Shown piece by piece: positions 22,227 to 34,913 of a stretch of 64,000 nucleotides of DNA. The notes under the pieces were generated by a model. The model was not told the origin of the DNA. It was given only the letters and a program-made list of their open reading frames with translations, and ran no database searches. A program made the translations under genes and the position numbers. Origin of the DNA: Mimachlamys varia (Eukaryota; Mollusca; Bivalvia; Pectinida; Pectinidae); NCBI GenBank assembly GCA_947623455.1, contig OX392534.1, positions 11,542,001 to 11,606,000 of the forward strand. Reading direction: 5' to 3'. Position 1 is the stretch's first letter, and each line of letters begins with the position of its first letter.

Positions 22227-23024
22227 GATGAAGTGGCGGAACATCGGGGTCAAGGTCACAAAGACCTGACGACGGTGCACTTCACACCTTCATTGTTGGA
22301 ATCATTAGCTTTCCTTTGTGATAAAAGTGTCACAGCCCGACACAAAACGAGAATCGGTACTAAAGAGGAGACAATAACGAAAGAGGTTCAATCAAGTATA
22401 TCTGAAACGGAGATCATTTTCGTTGAAGACAGCTATCATTCAACCAAGCAGAAACATTTAAACTCTTCCAGTTCAAAGCTTGGAATAGTTCATTATGGGA
22501 CGTCGACATCAGAGGTTTGACAAAGAACTATTATTTGTTAGTCTCTCTAAAGATATCGAGCAAGTTTTTGTTCCTTTTTCTACGTTGCTTTTCGCCCTCT
22601 TGGTACATTAATGTAAGTATGACATTTTACCTAGAGTTTAACAAAACCCATGAAACATCTATCACTACTCTGTACTCAACAGATATAGGCAAAATCCTAG
22701 AACTTCCACCAAATCCTTTGATCCTTGTCATCTTAATCCTATTATATATATAGACCTGTGTCCCTTGTGAGCGACAGGAAGCTAATATGCTGAGAAGTAA
22801 TAAAGCCATTTTCCGCATGACAACATATCTAGTGATGGTTTTAAAACGTACTAACGGTCTATATGGGGATCGCGTGTTTGTGTAACATTTGGCCTTGTAA
22901 CGCACGTGCTTTACGTCACACATGGGACGTAGCAGCAATAGTGTGTAATGGTTGCTTGCCTGACGATGCTTATTGTGTCATACAAACGTCATCAAAATCA
23001 GTCGTGAGACGGCTAACTACTAGG

Positions 23025-23182
23025 ATAAGCAATGAAAGGTTACCAGATGCAGTATACGGTCGATATGAATACAATTTGGGTGACAGATAAATAGAATGCT
23101 AAGGCGATATGATTATTTATCTGTCACCCAAATTGTATTCATATCGACTGTATACTACATCTGCTAACAGTTCATTGCTTAT
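23025..23182. mobile_element. Foldback element with ~68-bp arms
   Basis: Arms 23025-23093 and 23114-23182 are nearly complementary; CGATATGAATACAATTTGGG and the following TGACAGATAAATA are exact in both. The loop is 20 nt. Near identity of the arms suggests a young insertion or gene-conversion between arms. Confidence 0.8.
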
Positions 23183-23189
23183 ATTTGCA

Positions 23190-25040
23190 TTAAGAATACT
23201 TTTTAATATGCCCGTGTCTATTTCTTTGGGATAAGTCGGTAAACGTTCTCCCTTTTCCGTATGTGTTTATTTACTGGAATAGCCTTATTTAAATCAACGT
23301 CATCTAAGCTATTGATTCAAAGCCATTATTACATGTTATCTGAGTGCAAAGAGTTGACATAACGTAGTCCAAAATCGCGCTAGAAATGACGTCATATTAG
23401 CCTGCTTAAATCAGTGTCATCTAAGCGATTAATTCAAAGCCATTATACATGTTATTGTAATCCAACATGGCGTCAGAATTATACTACAATTTGGTGTACT
23501 AATAATATATAGCAGAAGGCAACCCAGAATGTATATATAGAGTGATGTTTATATCATTGTTTGTATCTACAAATGTATTGAAATATAAAGTTGTCTAATT
23601 TCAATTTACTTTTGTTCAATGGGTTTTTTAACAGAAATATCGAAATTGAATTTAACAGGGATAATTCTCGCTCTTAAAAACTATGGTAGAATTTGAGGGA
23701 TTTTATCAGATTAATAAAATTTCTATGAGATTTTTCTATATAAAGTAATACTATTTTGAAATTTTAATGAGATTTTCAGGAAAAATATGGGTAAAAATCC
23801 CAAATTATCACTTTCCTGAGAGTAGAACATCGCTATGTTACTAGTACAGTACTTCTATCATTATCCGTTTTATTTTTATGGGAGAGATCGATACAAATGG
23901 TTTAGGGGCCATCTGCATAGAAGAACGGTTAGAAACTGCATAAATCTATACACTGCCACCTGGGCCAATTTTAACAGAACAACTTCATCAATACTAAGTA
24001 TGCATCATATCTAATCGCAACCTTGCTTTTGCCTCGGAATTTGGTAATTTGGCAAAACATTCGAAAAATGCATGTTTCAAGAGAAAGCAATTAACACATG
24101 CAGGTCATATATGTTGCACAGAACAGCCTAGCCGTTATATAGCATGCTCTAGGAGAATGTGTTTGACCAGTAAGGTCGAGTGAGCTGGGAAACTCAGTCT
24201 GTGGCGAGAAAGACCAGGACCGAGCCCTGACAGACATTATTACCTCTGGAGAAATTACATGCCCCACACACTATCCTGGATAAAGTGTTAAGCATCAGAG
24301 ACAATGTTATGATTTTCGGCATTAAAATCATTTAAAAATACATATTTTTATAATATGATGCCTGTTTTATTCGATCAATATGTCCCATGTTTTGTCAGGT
24401 CAGAAAATATTTCGGCATAACATCATAAGAATGTTTATCCCAGTGTCCCGTCTAGTGGGGCTTATATATATGGTTCTTAAGAAAAATCATGCAGGTGGGT
24501 TTTTTAATGAATTATATGTTACATTCCTTGGGTTGCAGCCAGATTAATTATACCAACATGTAGATAATAATAACAAATACGTGTTTCAAGAGTTTTACAG
24601 AAATCAATTTTCATCAAGAGGCCCATGGGATCTACATCACTCACTTGTTCAATGGTGTAGCAAATTGCAATGCGGAGGCTATTCTAGATCTATCATCCAA
24701 TCAGAACGCCCCCAGCGGCGGGTACGATTTATTCGTTTCATAATGTACATGTACCTTTGATTTCAACCGCTCTTCAATTCTCGAATACGGAGTAAATCAT
24801 CGTTTTCACGATCACATACTTAAAGTCTACACAGAGGCCTTACCTTCGTTTAAGCAAGCTACATGTCGAACATATTAATTACTCTAGTCGCATGATTCAT
24901 AAGGGGGACTCGTTTTATTTACGTGTAACCGCTAAAAACGTTGAAAGTATGCCAAATGTGATAAAGTGGCCCTTTTGTATATTGAATAGAAATATTTCAA
25001 AGTGGACCTGGGAGGCATTTATAACAGTATGCAACCTCAA
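23190..25040. other. AT-rich intergenic DNA with a dispersed-repeat fragment
   Basis: No gene seen. Around 24612-24680 lies a fragment beginning CAAGAGGCCCATGGG, the typical edge of a dispersed mollusc repeat also touched at 45631. Confidence 0.4.
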
Positions 25041-25049
25041 TGAAGTTGA

Positions 25050-26480
25050 TTCCTTATTCCATTACTTATTCGACCTTTCCATTCCTTATTCAGCACTCAT
25101 TACTTATACGTTCCCCTTTACTGATGACACTTTAAAAGGTTCACATTTTATGACAATCCATTTCCATTCCTACTTCGACCTCTCCAGCCAATAGTCACTG
25201 CTCATTACTTATTCGTTCCCCTTTACTGATTGACACTTAAAAGGTTCAGATTATATGATAATACATAATGTACATTTCCATTCCTACTTCGACCTCTCCA
25301 ACCAATAGTCAGTGCTCATTACTTATTCGTTCCCTCATTTTTTATTGACACTATACTAGTGGTTCAATTTTAATGATTTGACATTGCCATTTCTTATTCG
25401 ACCTTTCCATTCCTTACTTATTCGAGTCCCTCATACGTATTTGATACCCTCATTAATTATCGTTCCCAATAACTGTTGGACCCTATAAATTGTTCAAAAT
25501 GTATCATTAACCATTTCCTTCCATAATTCGCTCTTTCTATTTCATATTCAGTGCTCATTACTTATTCGTTCTCCCATTTCTTATTGACACTATAAATGGT
25601 TACAAATTTATCATTAACCATCTCCTTTCCTAATTCAACTCTTTCCATTCCATATCCAAGACTTATTACTTATTCGATTCCCTAATGACTTATTTGATTC
25701 CCTAATTACTTATTCGATTCCCTCATTACTTACTTGATCCCCTCATTACTTATTTGATCCCCTTATTCCGTATTCGGTTTCCTCATTACCCATTTGATTC
25801 CCTCGTGACAATGTATTTTTTCGATTTCCTCATTACTTTTTCGATTCCCCTTTTCGGTTATTCGATTCCCTTATTACTTATTTGATCCCCTCATTACCTA
25901 TTCGATTCCCTTGTTACCCATTTGAATCCCTCATTACAATGTATTTATTCGATTCCCTCATTACTTATTCGATTCTCTTTTTCACTCATTCGATTTCCCC
26001 ATTACTGATTTGATCCCCTCATTGCTTATTCGTTTCTCCATAACTTTGTTACACTATAAATGGTCCAAAATAAATTATTAAGCGTTTCTGTTCCTAATCC
26101 AGTGCTCATCACTTATTGACATTGTAGTGGTTCAATGTCACTGACTAGTCATTCCCATTACTTGTTCGGCCTTTCAATTCCTTATTCAAGGTTCATAACT
26201 TATTCATTCCTCCATTACTTAGCGACCTGTTTCAAAACGAGTGAACATGTCCATTACTTGTTCGACCTTGACATCCCTTTTTACTTGATGCCTTTATTAC
26301 TTTTTAGTTCCCTTATTACGTATTGATTATAAATGGTTCAATATTGAAAATTTAGACCTTACAAATGCTTCAAAGCTAATGACTAATATTTCAATCCTTA
26401 TTCAGGGCGTATAACTTATTCGATTGTCTCGTGACTTAATTATCCGTTCCTTCATTTCTTATTGACACTTTAAGTGCGAA
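25050..26480. repeat. Degenerate array of ~20-bp TTATTCGATTCCCTCATTAC units
   Basis: Dozens of imperfect copies, with interspersed longer units containing TTCGACCTTTCCATTCC and GTGCTCATTACTTATTCG. Short open frames here are products of the repeat. An inverted segment of the same material lies at 28549-28725. Confidence 0.8.
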
Positions 26481-27820
26481 GGGAGAGCATAAACCAGGTA
26501 AAGGTGAAAGGTCAGGGAATACTGTTGGCGGTGAATTTTGACCCGAACAACAACCGATCTAGTATATTTTGTGGATCTATAAAGTGAACATATGGAGACC
26601 GTCCTGCGCACAATGTCTTGGTTTCACGTCGGTTTCGTTGCTGTTGGGTCTACCCCAAACTTTCAGCACGTCCGACCTGGGTGACTCTATAGCTACCTTG
26701 AGCACTACACACCGGCCAGCACAGCATGTAATTGAGGTACTCGTGTATCTGTATTCAGATTAATTTCTCGTTGTACCATTGCTAGAATTTGTTTGAAGAC
26801 AATGATACAAAGTTCTTCTTTTAGAAAAAAAAAGAGAATGCGAAAAATAAACGATAAAAAAAATAGCAAATCTTAGCTCGAGGTTTATAATAACATACCC
26901 ATGTATTGTATAAGATGATTTGTGTAGATTCTGTTGCTTCGTATATTGATCAGAATTTGCCGTTATGTATAAGATTATATATCTGTCAACATATATGTTT
27001 CAGAACGGGGTGAATTTTAGCGTCAAATAACTAAACAACGACAGTGATGAAGATGGAAGGGAAGTTGGTCTCTATGACCTCGAGTTTTCAAGAAACCGTT
27101 TATATTAGCAGGGAATCCGTTCGGGACTCCCTAGCCCAATGTCTTAGCCTCTAGGGGACGCCGAAACGCATTTGAGCCGCTGAGGGCGACAAAGGAAGTT
27201 TCCGGTAGCAATGTACCAGCCGGTAAATGCCACATATCACCCCCTCCCCTCCCCCCATCACACGGACGTCACTGTCTATTTTTCGCATTACAACGCTTTT
27301 TGAAAGTAGTTATTATGCATTTTAAAAGACGTTATTACGCCTTTTTTCGCGAAAAATAGCACCTTTGGAATGTTGTTATAACGGCCTTTTTTTTTCTTTT
27401 TTCGAACAATAACGACATTTTAACTTGTTTTTTGTTTGACAAAATTGACCCTCAAAGGCTTTCGTAATAAAAGTTACAAATTTGTTAGTCAAACAGTTGT
27501 AATTATGAAGACGTAAAGACTCGGGGAAAGTTGCATTGCCGTTAGTGAGAAACTGATACCAGGCAAAATATGAGTTTGAGAGATAACGAGAATTAAGAAA
27601 CTTTAATTAGCGTAATCTCGCAGCGAGATAGCGAGAATACGAGATTTATAACACGAGAATACAAGAATTGTATGTCGCTAATGATCACCCTCAATAGTAT
27701 CATTATTTCGCGTTTTTTATTCGTTGTTTCGTTGTTTCACGGCGATATTACGAGATACAGAGATGCCATAAATCAGCCACCATTTGCAGTGGTCAACAAA
27801 ACCGTTTTCACCGCATCCCC
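26480..27820. other. Intergenic, no gene recognised
   Basis: AT-rich with homopolymer runs. At 27590-27670 there is a loose GAGATAACGAGAATAC-type repetition resembling the 21-bp array at 56.5 kb. Confidence 0.4.
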
Positions 27821-27823
27821 AAA

Positions 27824-28127
27824 ATCCAGGAGTTAAGACCACCTACGCTCTCTACACCCCGGGAATATGTCATGGCAAAGCTGAAGGCTCCGTATGCGCC
27901 ACCTTGTTGGTGAGACAAGAAGACTTATCGAACCCTTTGATGTACAGTACATCAAAAGAATATCGTGGTCACATAACGGTATGAATTGACAGGCTTTGAA
28001 GACGGTTGCGGCTCCTTTGTAATTTCAAAGGACATGCATGCTGTTTTTTTTTACCTGAGCGTGCCTTCAGTTCTGCCATGACACATTTCAGGAATGTAGA
28101 GAACGAAGGTGATTGTAACCTCTGGAT
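27824..28127. mobile_element. Foldback/TIR element, family shared with 52372-52804
   Basis: Left arm 27824-27900 (ATCCAGGAGTTAAGACCACC, then TACGCTCTCTACACC and GGAATATGTCATGGCAAAG) is matched in reverse by 28050-28127. The interior has no coding capacity. The second copy in the window shows the same arm sequence. Confidence 0.8.
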
Positions 28128-28272
28128 ATCGAGTACGTTTTCACCGTATATGTTAAATTGTTGCCATTTCTTGTTAGTTTACTACGAAACACTTGTATGA
28201 CTGCAGTGTCTATACAAAACTCCAATTTCCAACTCGAACGCTTTCATAAGAAGAGGTTTCTGGATATTTTCA

Positions 28273-28495
28273 GCTTGATACGTCAAGCGGTTATATTCAC
28301 AAAAAACAATCGACTATCAGACCGTCTTTTTCAGTGTCTGATATAATTTGGCAATTATTTTCATTATAGTTTTAGATGATTAATAACATAAAAAGAAAAT
28401 TGGAAAATTTAGTTTTTATATTTTATTTCAATTATTCATATTTCGCTATATTATCTTTATATTTTGATGGTTATTCTCCTGCCATAAATGCCTGT
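28273..28495. repeat. Dispersed repeat, copy 1
   Basis: TTAGATGATTAATAACATAA through AATTATTCATATTTCGCTAT and GATGGTTATTCTCCTG is shared in the same orientation with 61186-61330. The left part (GCTTGATACGTCAAGCGGTTA) is present in the other copy in inverted orientation. Confidence 0.75.
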
Positions 28496-28548
28496 GGGTT
28501 AATCATTAATTTTGAACAATATACATGTGTCAATCAGTAATCGGGAAA

Positions 28549-28725
28549 CGAATAAGTAATGAGCACTGAATATGGAATAGAAAGGTCGAATGAGGAATGG
28601 AGATGATAAAAGATAAAATTTTAACGATTTATAGTGCCAATGCAAATGGTGGAAAGAATAATGAGGGAATCGAAAAGATAATGTGTCGTCAATTAAAAAT
28701 ACAACGGTCGAATAGGCAATTGGAA
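28549..28725 (-). repeat. Inverted outlying segment of the 25-26 kb array
   Basis: On the minus strand it reads TTCGACCTTTCTATTCC and CAGTGCTCATTACTTATTCG, matching units near 25070-25110. Confidence 0.7.
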
Positions 28726-28773
28726 ATGTTCAATAATATTGATTTGTACTGATTTCCTTAACTAACCCCAGAT

Positions 28774-28851
28774 CACATGGACACGTTAAATAATAATGCC
28801 CCCTCCCTACATACCTTTTATATAACGCTATTATTTTAACGTGTCCCTGTG
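28774..28851. mobile_element. 78-bp MITE with CACAGGGACACGT-type ends
   Basis: Left CACATGGACACGTTAAATAATA and the complement of the right end, CACAGGGACACGTTAAAATA, pair over about 22 bp. CCCAGA-containing direct repeats flank it (28767-28773 CCCAGAT; 28852-28858 CCCAGAC). Confidence 0.7.
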
Positions 28852-28859
28852 CCCAGACC

Positions 28860-29480
28860 GATGAAATGCCATAAGTTTTGGATTTTTGGACAAACTTATA
28901 TTTCTTCATTCCAATATACAACCATCCAAGTAATATCACCACGAGTCATTGGGATATTCAGAAATTGTTAGCAATATCAATATACATGACATCGGAGACT
29001 TTTAATTGCAAGTCGGTGAAGGTCATTCAATGTCATTCATTTGTACAAAATGTGTGGTCTTTTCGAACATAACTGCTTGGCAGATATTACCATCACATTT
29101 TTTTCTTCTTTTTTTTGCCAACTCAAGAGAAACTATATTGTTTCTTTCTCTAAATACATGTACTCATTGAACTGTTGATAACTGTAACTTTTTTAACATC
29201 ATTCCTGGGGGGAAGACAGCAATCGATCCGGATACATAACTGACAGGTCATAATATCCTTGGGGAGATACTTAGGCTCATTTACTGAAATGTTAAACCTA
29301 TTTGACCCTTGTGACCTTCGAAGGAGGACAATGTCATTAATTTAAACAAGCTGTGTGACTCTTGGACTAACGGTAATTTGGCATCAGCTTTCACAGAAAC
29401 CAGAGGGATCTTAGCGTCCACCACTATACCATCTTAAAATCTATGGCAGTTTTATCTTTCCTTGATCAGAAGACCACATG
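28860..29480. other. Intergenic, no gene recognised
   Basis: Unique AT-rich sequence between the MITE and the 23-bp array. Confidence 0.4.
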
Positions 29481-29511
29481 AACCGAGATAGGGTGACATA
29501 AAAACGTCCTT

Positions 29512-31085
29512 TGTTAGCACACTCCATAAGGTCATGTTAGCACACTCCATAAGGTCATGTTAGCATACTCCATAAGGTCATGTTAGCACACTCCATAAGG
29601 TCATGTTAACACACTCCATAAGGTCATGTTAGCAAACTCAATGAGGTCATGTTAACACACTCCATTAGGTCATTATAGCACACTCCATAAGGTCATGTTA
29701 ACACACTCCATAAGGTCATGTTAGCAAAATCAATGAGGTCATGTTAACACACTCCATTAGGTCATTATAGCACACTCCATAAGGTCATGTTAGCACACTC
29801 CATAAGGTCATGTTAGCACACTTCATAAGGTCATGTTAGCACACTCCATAAGGTCATGTTAGCACACTCCATATGGTCATGTTAACACACTCCATAAGGT
29901 AATTATAGCACACTCAATAAGGTCATGTTAGCACACTCCATAAGGTCATGTTAGCACACTCCATAAGGTCATGTTAACACACTCCATAAGGTCATGTTAG
30001 CACACTCCATAAGGTCATGTTAACACACTCCATAAGGTCATGTTAGCAAACCCAATGAGGTCATGTTAACACACCCCATTAGGTCATTATAGCACACTCC
30101 ATAAGGTCATGTTAACACACTCCATAAGGTCATGTTAGCATACTCCATAAGGTCATGTTAGCACACTCCATAAGGTCATGTTAACACACTCCATAAGGTC
30201 ATGTTAACACACTCCATAAGGTCATGTTAGCAAACCCAATGAGGTCATGTTAACACACCCCATTAGGTCATTATAGCACACTCCATAAGGTCATGTTAGC
30301 ACACTCCATATGGTCATGTTAACACACTCCATAAGGTAATTATAGCACACTCAATAAGGTCATGTTAACACACTCCATAAGGTCATGTTAGCACACTCCA
30401 TAGGGTAATTATGGCACTCTCAATAAGGTCATGTTAGCACACTCAATAAGGTCATGTTAGCACATTCCATAATGTCATGTTAACACACTCCATAAGGTCA
30501 TGTTAGCACACTCCATAAGGTCATGTTAACACATTCCATAAGGTCATGTTAGCACACTCCATAAGGTCATGTTAGCACACTCCATAAGGTCATGTTAGCA
30601 CATTCCATAATGTCATGTTAACACACTCCATAAGGTCATGTTAGCACACTCCATAAGGTAATTATAGCACTCTCAATAAGGTCATGTTAACACAATCCAT
30701 AAGGTCATGTTAGCACACTCAGTAAGGTCATGTTAGCACATTCCATAATGTCATGTTAACACACTCCATAATGTCATGTTAACACACTCCATAAGGTCAT
30801 GTTAACACATTCCATAAGGTCATGTTAGCACACTCCATAAGGTCATGTTAGCGCACTTCATAAGGTCATGTTACATGTGTAGCACACTCCATAAGGTCAT
30901 GTTAGCACATTCCATAAGGTCATGTTAGCACACTTCATAAGGTCATGTTAGCACACTCCATAAGGTCATGTTAGTACACTCCATAAGGTCATGTTAATAC
31001 ACTCCATAAGGTCATGTTAGCACACTCCATAAGGTCATGTTAGCACACTCCATAAGGTCATGTTAACACATTCCATAAGGTCATT
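29512..31085. repeat. Minisatellite, 23-bp unit, about 68 copies
   Basis: The unit is GTTAGCACACTCCATAAGGTCAT with GTTAAC and ATTATAGC variants. Almost every unit contains AGGTCA. Blocks of units recur in the same order (for example the GCAAACCCAATGAGGTCATG pattern near 30046 and 30230), so the array grew by block duplication. The period is not a multiple of three and there is no long open frame. Confidence 0.95.
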
Positions 31086-31692
31086 TCAAATCATGTATAT
31101 CATGTAATTCCCAACAAAACAGAAAGAAAACAAATATCAGAATACTTTGATTTATTGTCGTATGATTTATAGAAATGATAAAAAAAGCCTAGACATAGAG
31201 AAGCAAAGGAATGTACTTATAACAGAGATAAAAGTGTACAAAAATATATCATACTGGTCACCATCCAAACCTAGCATACATAGAAATGGGGGCAACACTG
31301 TGACCACTCAACAGTGCAGTTCCCTCCACAATTCAGTAACATAATAAAATATTTTTGGAGTCACTTTGTCCTTCAAAACTAACATTCAGCCATTAATCAT
31401 TAATAATTTTTGACATAATTACAATGTACAAAAAAAAATCTTAAAATTTAAAAAGACCATGGTCAGTTGACTGAATTGCATAAAATGTGTACAAATAGAC
31501 TTTAAAAAAGTTTTATTTAAACCTTCTCCTTTGGAAACTTTTATAAATTATGTATAAAATTTGCAATTATGCTTGCTGATAAAAGATAATTCACTGGGCT
31601 AATGATTCAGACCTAACAATCAATACCAGATCAACAGTGGTCCAGAAATACACACATCTCTCGTCCTACACTACACACCTCTCCTGTCCATC

Positions 31693-31780
31693 TCTTGTCA
31701 AGGGTTTCTGACTCTCTGACCTGCTAAAAATTTGGATGGCAGGTGTAAGAGTCTCTCACACCCACCAGCCATCCAAATAT
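31693..31780. mobile_element. Copy of a small inverted-repeat family (CTGACTCTCTGATC type)
   Basis: CAAGGGTTTCTGACTCTCTG followed by CTAAAAATTTGGATGG matches 62188-62255 and, in reverse, 53860-53912. ATTTGGATGGC (about 31732) pairs with GCCATCCAAAT at the right end. Confidence 0.55.
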
Positions 31781-33570
31781 TCATTGGGTTAGAGAAAAAA
31801 AACTCTTCGAACTATTCCAATATCCCAAAAACCTCTTCTCTCCAGTAAACCTGTCCTTTCCTACACCCCTGGCACATACACACCTGTCCTCTTAGACACA
31901 CCAGTCTACACCTATCCACCTGGTGTCACCATAGCTGACACCACTGTTAAACACATACATGTACTGGACACTACATCATTTAATGACATAATGTCAATAT
32001 ATAGAAGGCCATACCTAAGTTATAAAACCAATATATATATTTGATCAATCCCACAGTATTAGTGCCCTTCTTTATCGATTGATATCGAGGAGATTTACAC
32101 AAATAATGTTACTGTAATGATAAATCTTTGTTCAATCAAGCTTCAGTACACAAATCCATGTAATATATATATACAAATGTCGAAGCACTTTCTGTAGTTT
32201 TTCAGATAGTGCTTAAGAATTATATTTCTTTTAGTTTTTCCGTTGCATTTAATACTTAAATATTAATTTTTAATGTTAAAGTATATGATATAGAGGACAA
32301 GAAACAAAGAGCGTTAATAAGCATATGGACATTTTCATTGCTATACCAGATTCAGTCCAGCTAGCTGGCAACATGTATATGAACAATTTCAGATGGAAGG
32401 GAGATAACTCTTATTGCAAATCATGTATAAGATGTACCTTTTAGACAGTATGTGCATGTCTTCAAAATAAATAATGAAAATATCATACTGTCACTATCTA
32501 CAAATGTGTACTCAAATACTGTATTTACAAATGTGAACTCAACACTATACTCAAGTGTGAACTCACTCACAAGGTTGCATAGAAACTGATCTTTGCATTA
32601 AGGTACACTTGTACCTCTAGCTACCCTGTATTTCTAAAGCGAAGAAATACCAAAATTGTGACATCACTTTTAAAATTTTAACCACTGATACTTAGTAGTC
32701 AATTTCAACAAATGACTCGGAAATAAATATTTTCCTCTCATTGAAGTCGGGCCAAATAATCCTTTTCCTCTCTATAACAGTAAAATTTAAATCAGGCTGA
32801 CAGCTTTAGATTTAATTTTGTCCAATTTTCCATGCAACTCTTACAACATCCATCTCTCCTGATTATATCTACACCAAAGTCTACAGCACCCTGACTGACC
32901 ACAAGTCAGGACTTGTAAAAATGATCAGGACATAATGTTGTATACATGATAATAGGCAAGTTCAATTTTTTTTATCGCATGCAAAGAGAATTTTTCATTA
33001 GATTCAATGTGGAATGCACAAACTATATAAGTCAAGGATCTACTTTTTCACCGAATTAGTTTAGCATTAACATAGAAATAATGAAGTGTGATATCAAAAA
33101 CAATAAAATACACATGTAAAAATTAATAGAATTTTAAAAACTTCATGCAAGAACAATTATGTCAACAAATATGATTATTACCTGTACAATAATCAGTAAA
33201 AATCGAAGTGACAGTTCTTGATATTTGTCTCTCCGTAATTGTTTGCATGTTATTATTATATGGCCAGCATTAGATACACACTGTTCAGCTTCGGCTGATG
33301 GGGCTTTGCCTCCTTGTTCTGTCTATTACAGGACCTTAGACAGTGTGTGTTAATATAAGCTTACATTAAGTATACTGTCTATAAACATAAAAGATTATTT
33401 CTTATCCCAATTAAAAGCTTTTATCACACTTTCAAAAACACCTTACCAAGCTAAGCTTCACAAAACCTGTAGTGGACTATAGTGTGAATGATATTAATCT
33501 AAGTTCACGCTCAGCATGATGAAAATACTGGTAGGTGACCTAACATTACTCAGTGTGATGGAGAACACCA

Positions 33571-33716
33571 GGTCTCAGGATCATGAAACAATCTTAAGTC
33601 TAAGTTTGACTGAAGTTTTGACTTAGCCAATCACGATTAACGTTACAAAAAGTAACGTCATACGTGATTGGCTAAGCACAAACTTAAGTCTGAAATTGTT
33701 TCATGATCTCGGGACC
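33571..33716. mobile_element. MITE with ~65-bp inverted arms
   Basis: The left arm starts GGTCTCAGGATCATGAAACA and contains CTTAGCCAATCACG; the right arm is its imperfect complement ending CATGATCTCGGGACC. The turn is at about 33646. It sits within the PAK 3' flank. Confidence 0.8.
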
Positions 33717-34594
33717 AGTAGATGACCTTAAAGCTTACATTACAGAAGACACTTTTCCCCACACTCCACTTTAAGTGGGGTAGGTTATGTAAGCTTGAGG
33801 CAGACCTTCATGTAAGTGTGGTGATATCATTTTTACACTCAGCTTGAGCCGGAATCTAAGAGTAGGCAGTTGTCAGCTTGAGGCAGAACCTAACTGAGGT
33901 GAAATCACTTATCTTTAAAGCAGACAACTTTACCTTACATGTGAACTCAGAATCAATTCAAGGCAGACTCGCATTGCTGGTGCTAGAGTAATAGAGTTAT
34001 TTCCCTTGGATGAACAAATTGATTGCTTTTTCATCAATGTCAACTGTTTCTTATGATAGATACCTAAATGCTTACGCAGGCCTTCAGTGATGTATCCTAG
34101 TAACTGACATCAGATTACAAGGTCCATCCCTACTCCTACGCTTTTTTGTATACAATTCTCTAATTGGTTTTGTAAAATCTACATATGTTATCCAACATTT
34201 TGTAATGCTATAAAAACAATTGTGATGTTATTCAAAAAGATGAGTCTATTGCTCCACATCAAATGATTTGTAAAAATGGTCCAAAAGAATTGTTTTAATT
34301 AGATTTGAAGCTCTTTAAACATGATGATAATTGATATCATTCTCTCCACACCAATCATATTTTGATGTAAAAATTATTTAAGGAACAGTCCAAACTACGT
34401 TCAAGTTGAAATACATGTCCAATGAAAAAGTTTTCAAAGCAAAACCTTTTTTTTTGTAAAAATGTTCATCCAAACAAACTGACAAATAATTGTATTGTCT
34501 ACTATAACACCTCTGCTTTGGTCGTTCCCACCAGGATATCTCTACTCCTTTATATTCTAAATACGATATATTGACAATAATCCACTCCTGCTAC

Positions 34595-34913
34595 TCAGTG
34601 ACCAGTGGCATTCTTAGCAGCCACTATAAGTGGCTTGAGTGAAAGGAGAGGCTTGGCTTTTAGCAGGAAGTCGTGTTTCAGGAGAGTGGCTGTGTCGGCT
34701 CGTTTTTCCACCGACACTTCCAGCGTCATATTGAGCATATCCTGTAGCTCACTGGATAGTTTGTGGATGTCCTTTATCTCGGGCTTTCCCTTGGCCGCGA
34801 TATGGTAGATGGCTTTCAGTGGAGTCTCGTTCAGGTAGGGAGGTTCCCCTTCCAACATCTCAATGACCATGATTCCCATACTCCATATGTCTACCTTCTT
34901 GTCATAGTGTTTT
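34595..34913 (-). CDS. PAK: PAK exon 7 (last coding exon): kinase C-lobe and stop
   Basis: The acceptor TTTTTTCAG|A is at 34913; it completes the split Arg codon of exon 6 (AG|A). It encodes residues 402-506: [38 protein letters not shown], and a C-terminal tail ending [13 protein letters not shown], then TGA at 34595-34597. DIWSxGIM (helix F) and the GEPPY motif are characteristic of PAK/STE20 kinases, and the closing PLIxAAK motif is typical of group I PAKs. No truncation is evident; the domain ends where PAK1-3 end. Confidence 0.95.

Larger units (their letters stand above)
31090..34590 (-). other. PAK 3' flank, probably including a long 3' UTR
   Basis: Unique AT-rich sequence downstream of the PAK stop codon. 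Several TTTATT motifs (AATAAA on the coding strand) occur, among them one near 31148 just before the 23-bp array. The true cleavage site cannot be chosen from sequence. It contains the inverted repeats at 31693-31780 and 33571-33716. No other gene is seen. Confidence 0.45.

Noticed and set aside
22233..22753. Two consecutive open frames of 95 and 78 codons
   Set aside because: The first starts at GTG, not ATG, neither product is recognisable, and no splice signals link them.
29512..31085. CRISPR-like regular direct repeats
   Set aside because: Units are contiguous without unique spacers and the context is eukaryotic; it is a minisatellite. The same holds for the other arrays.
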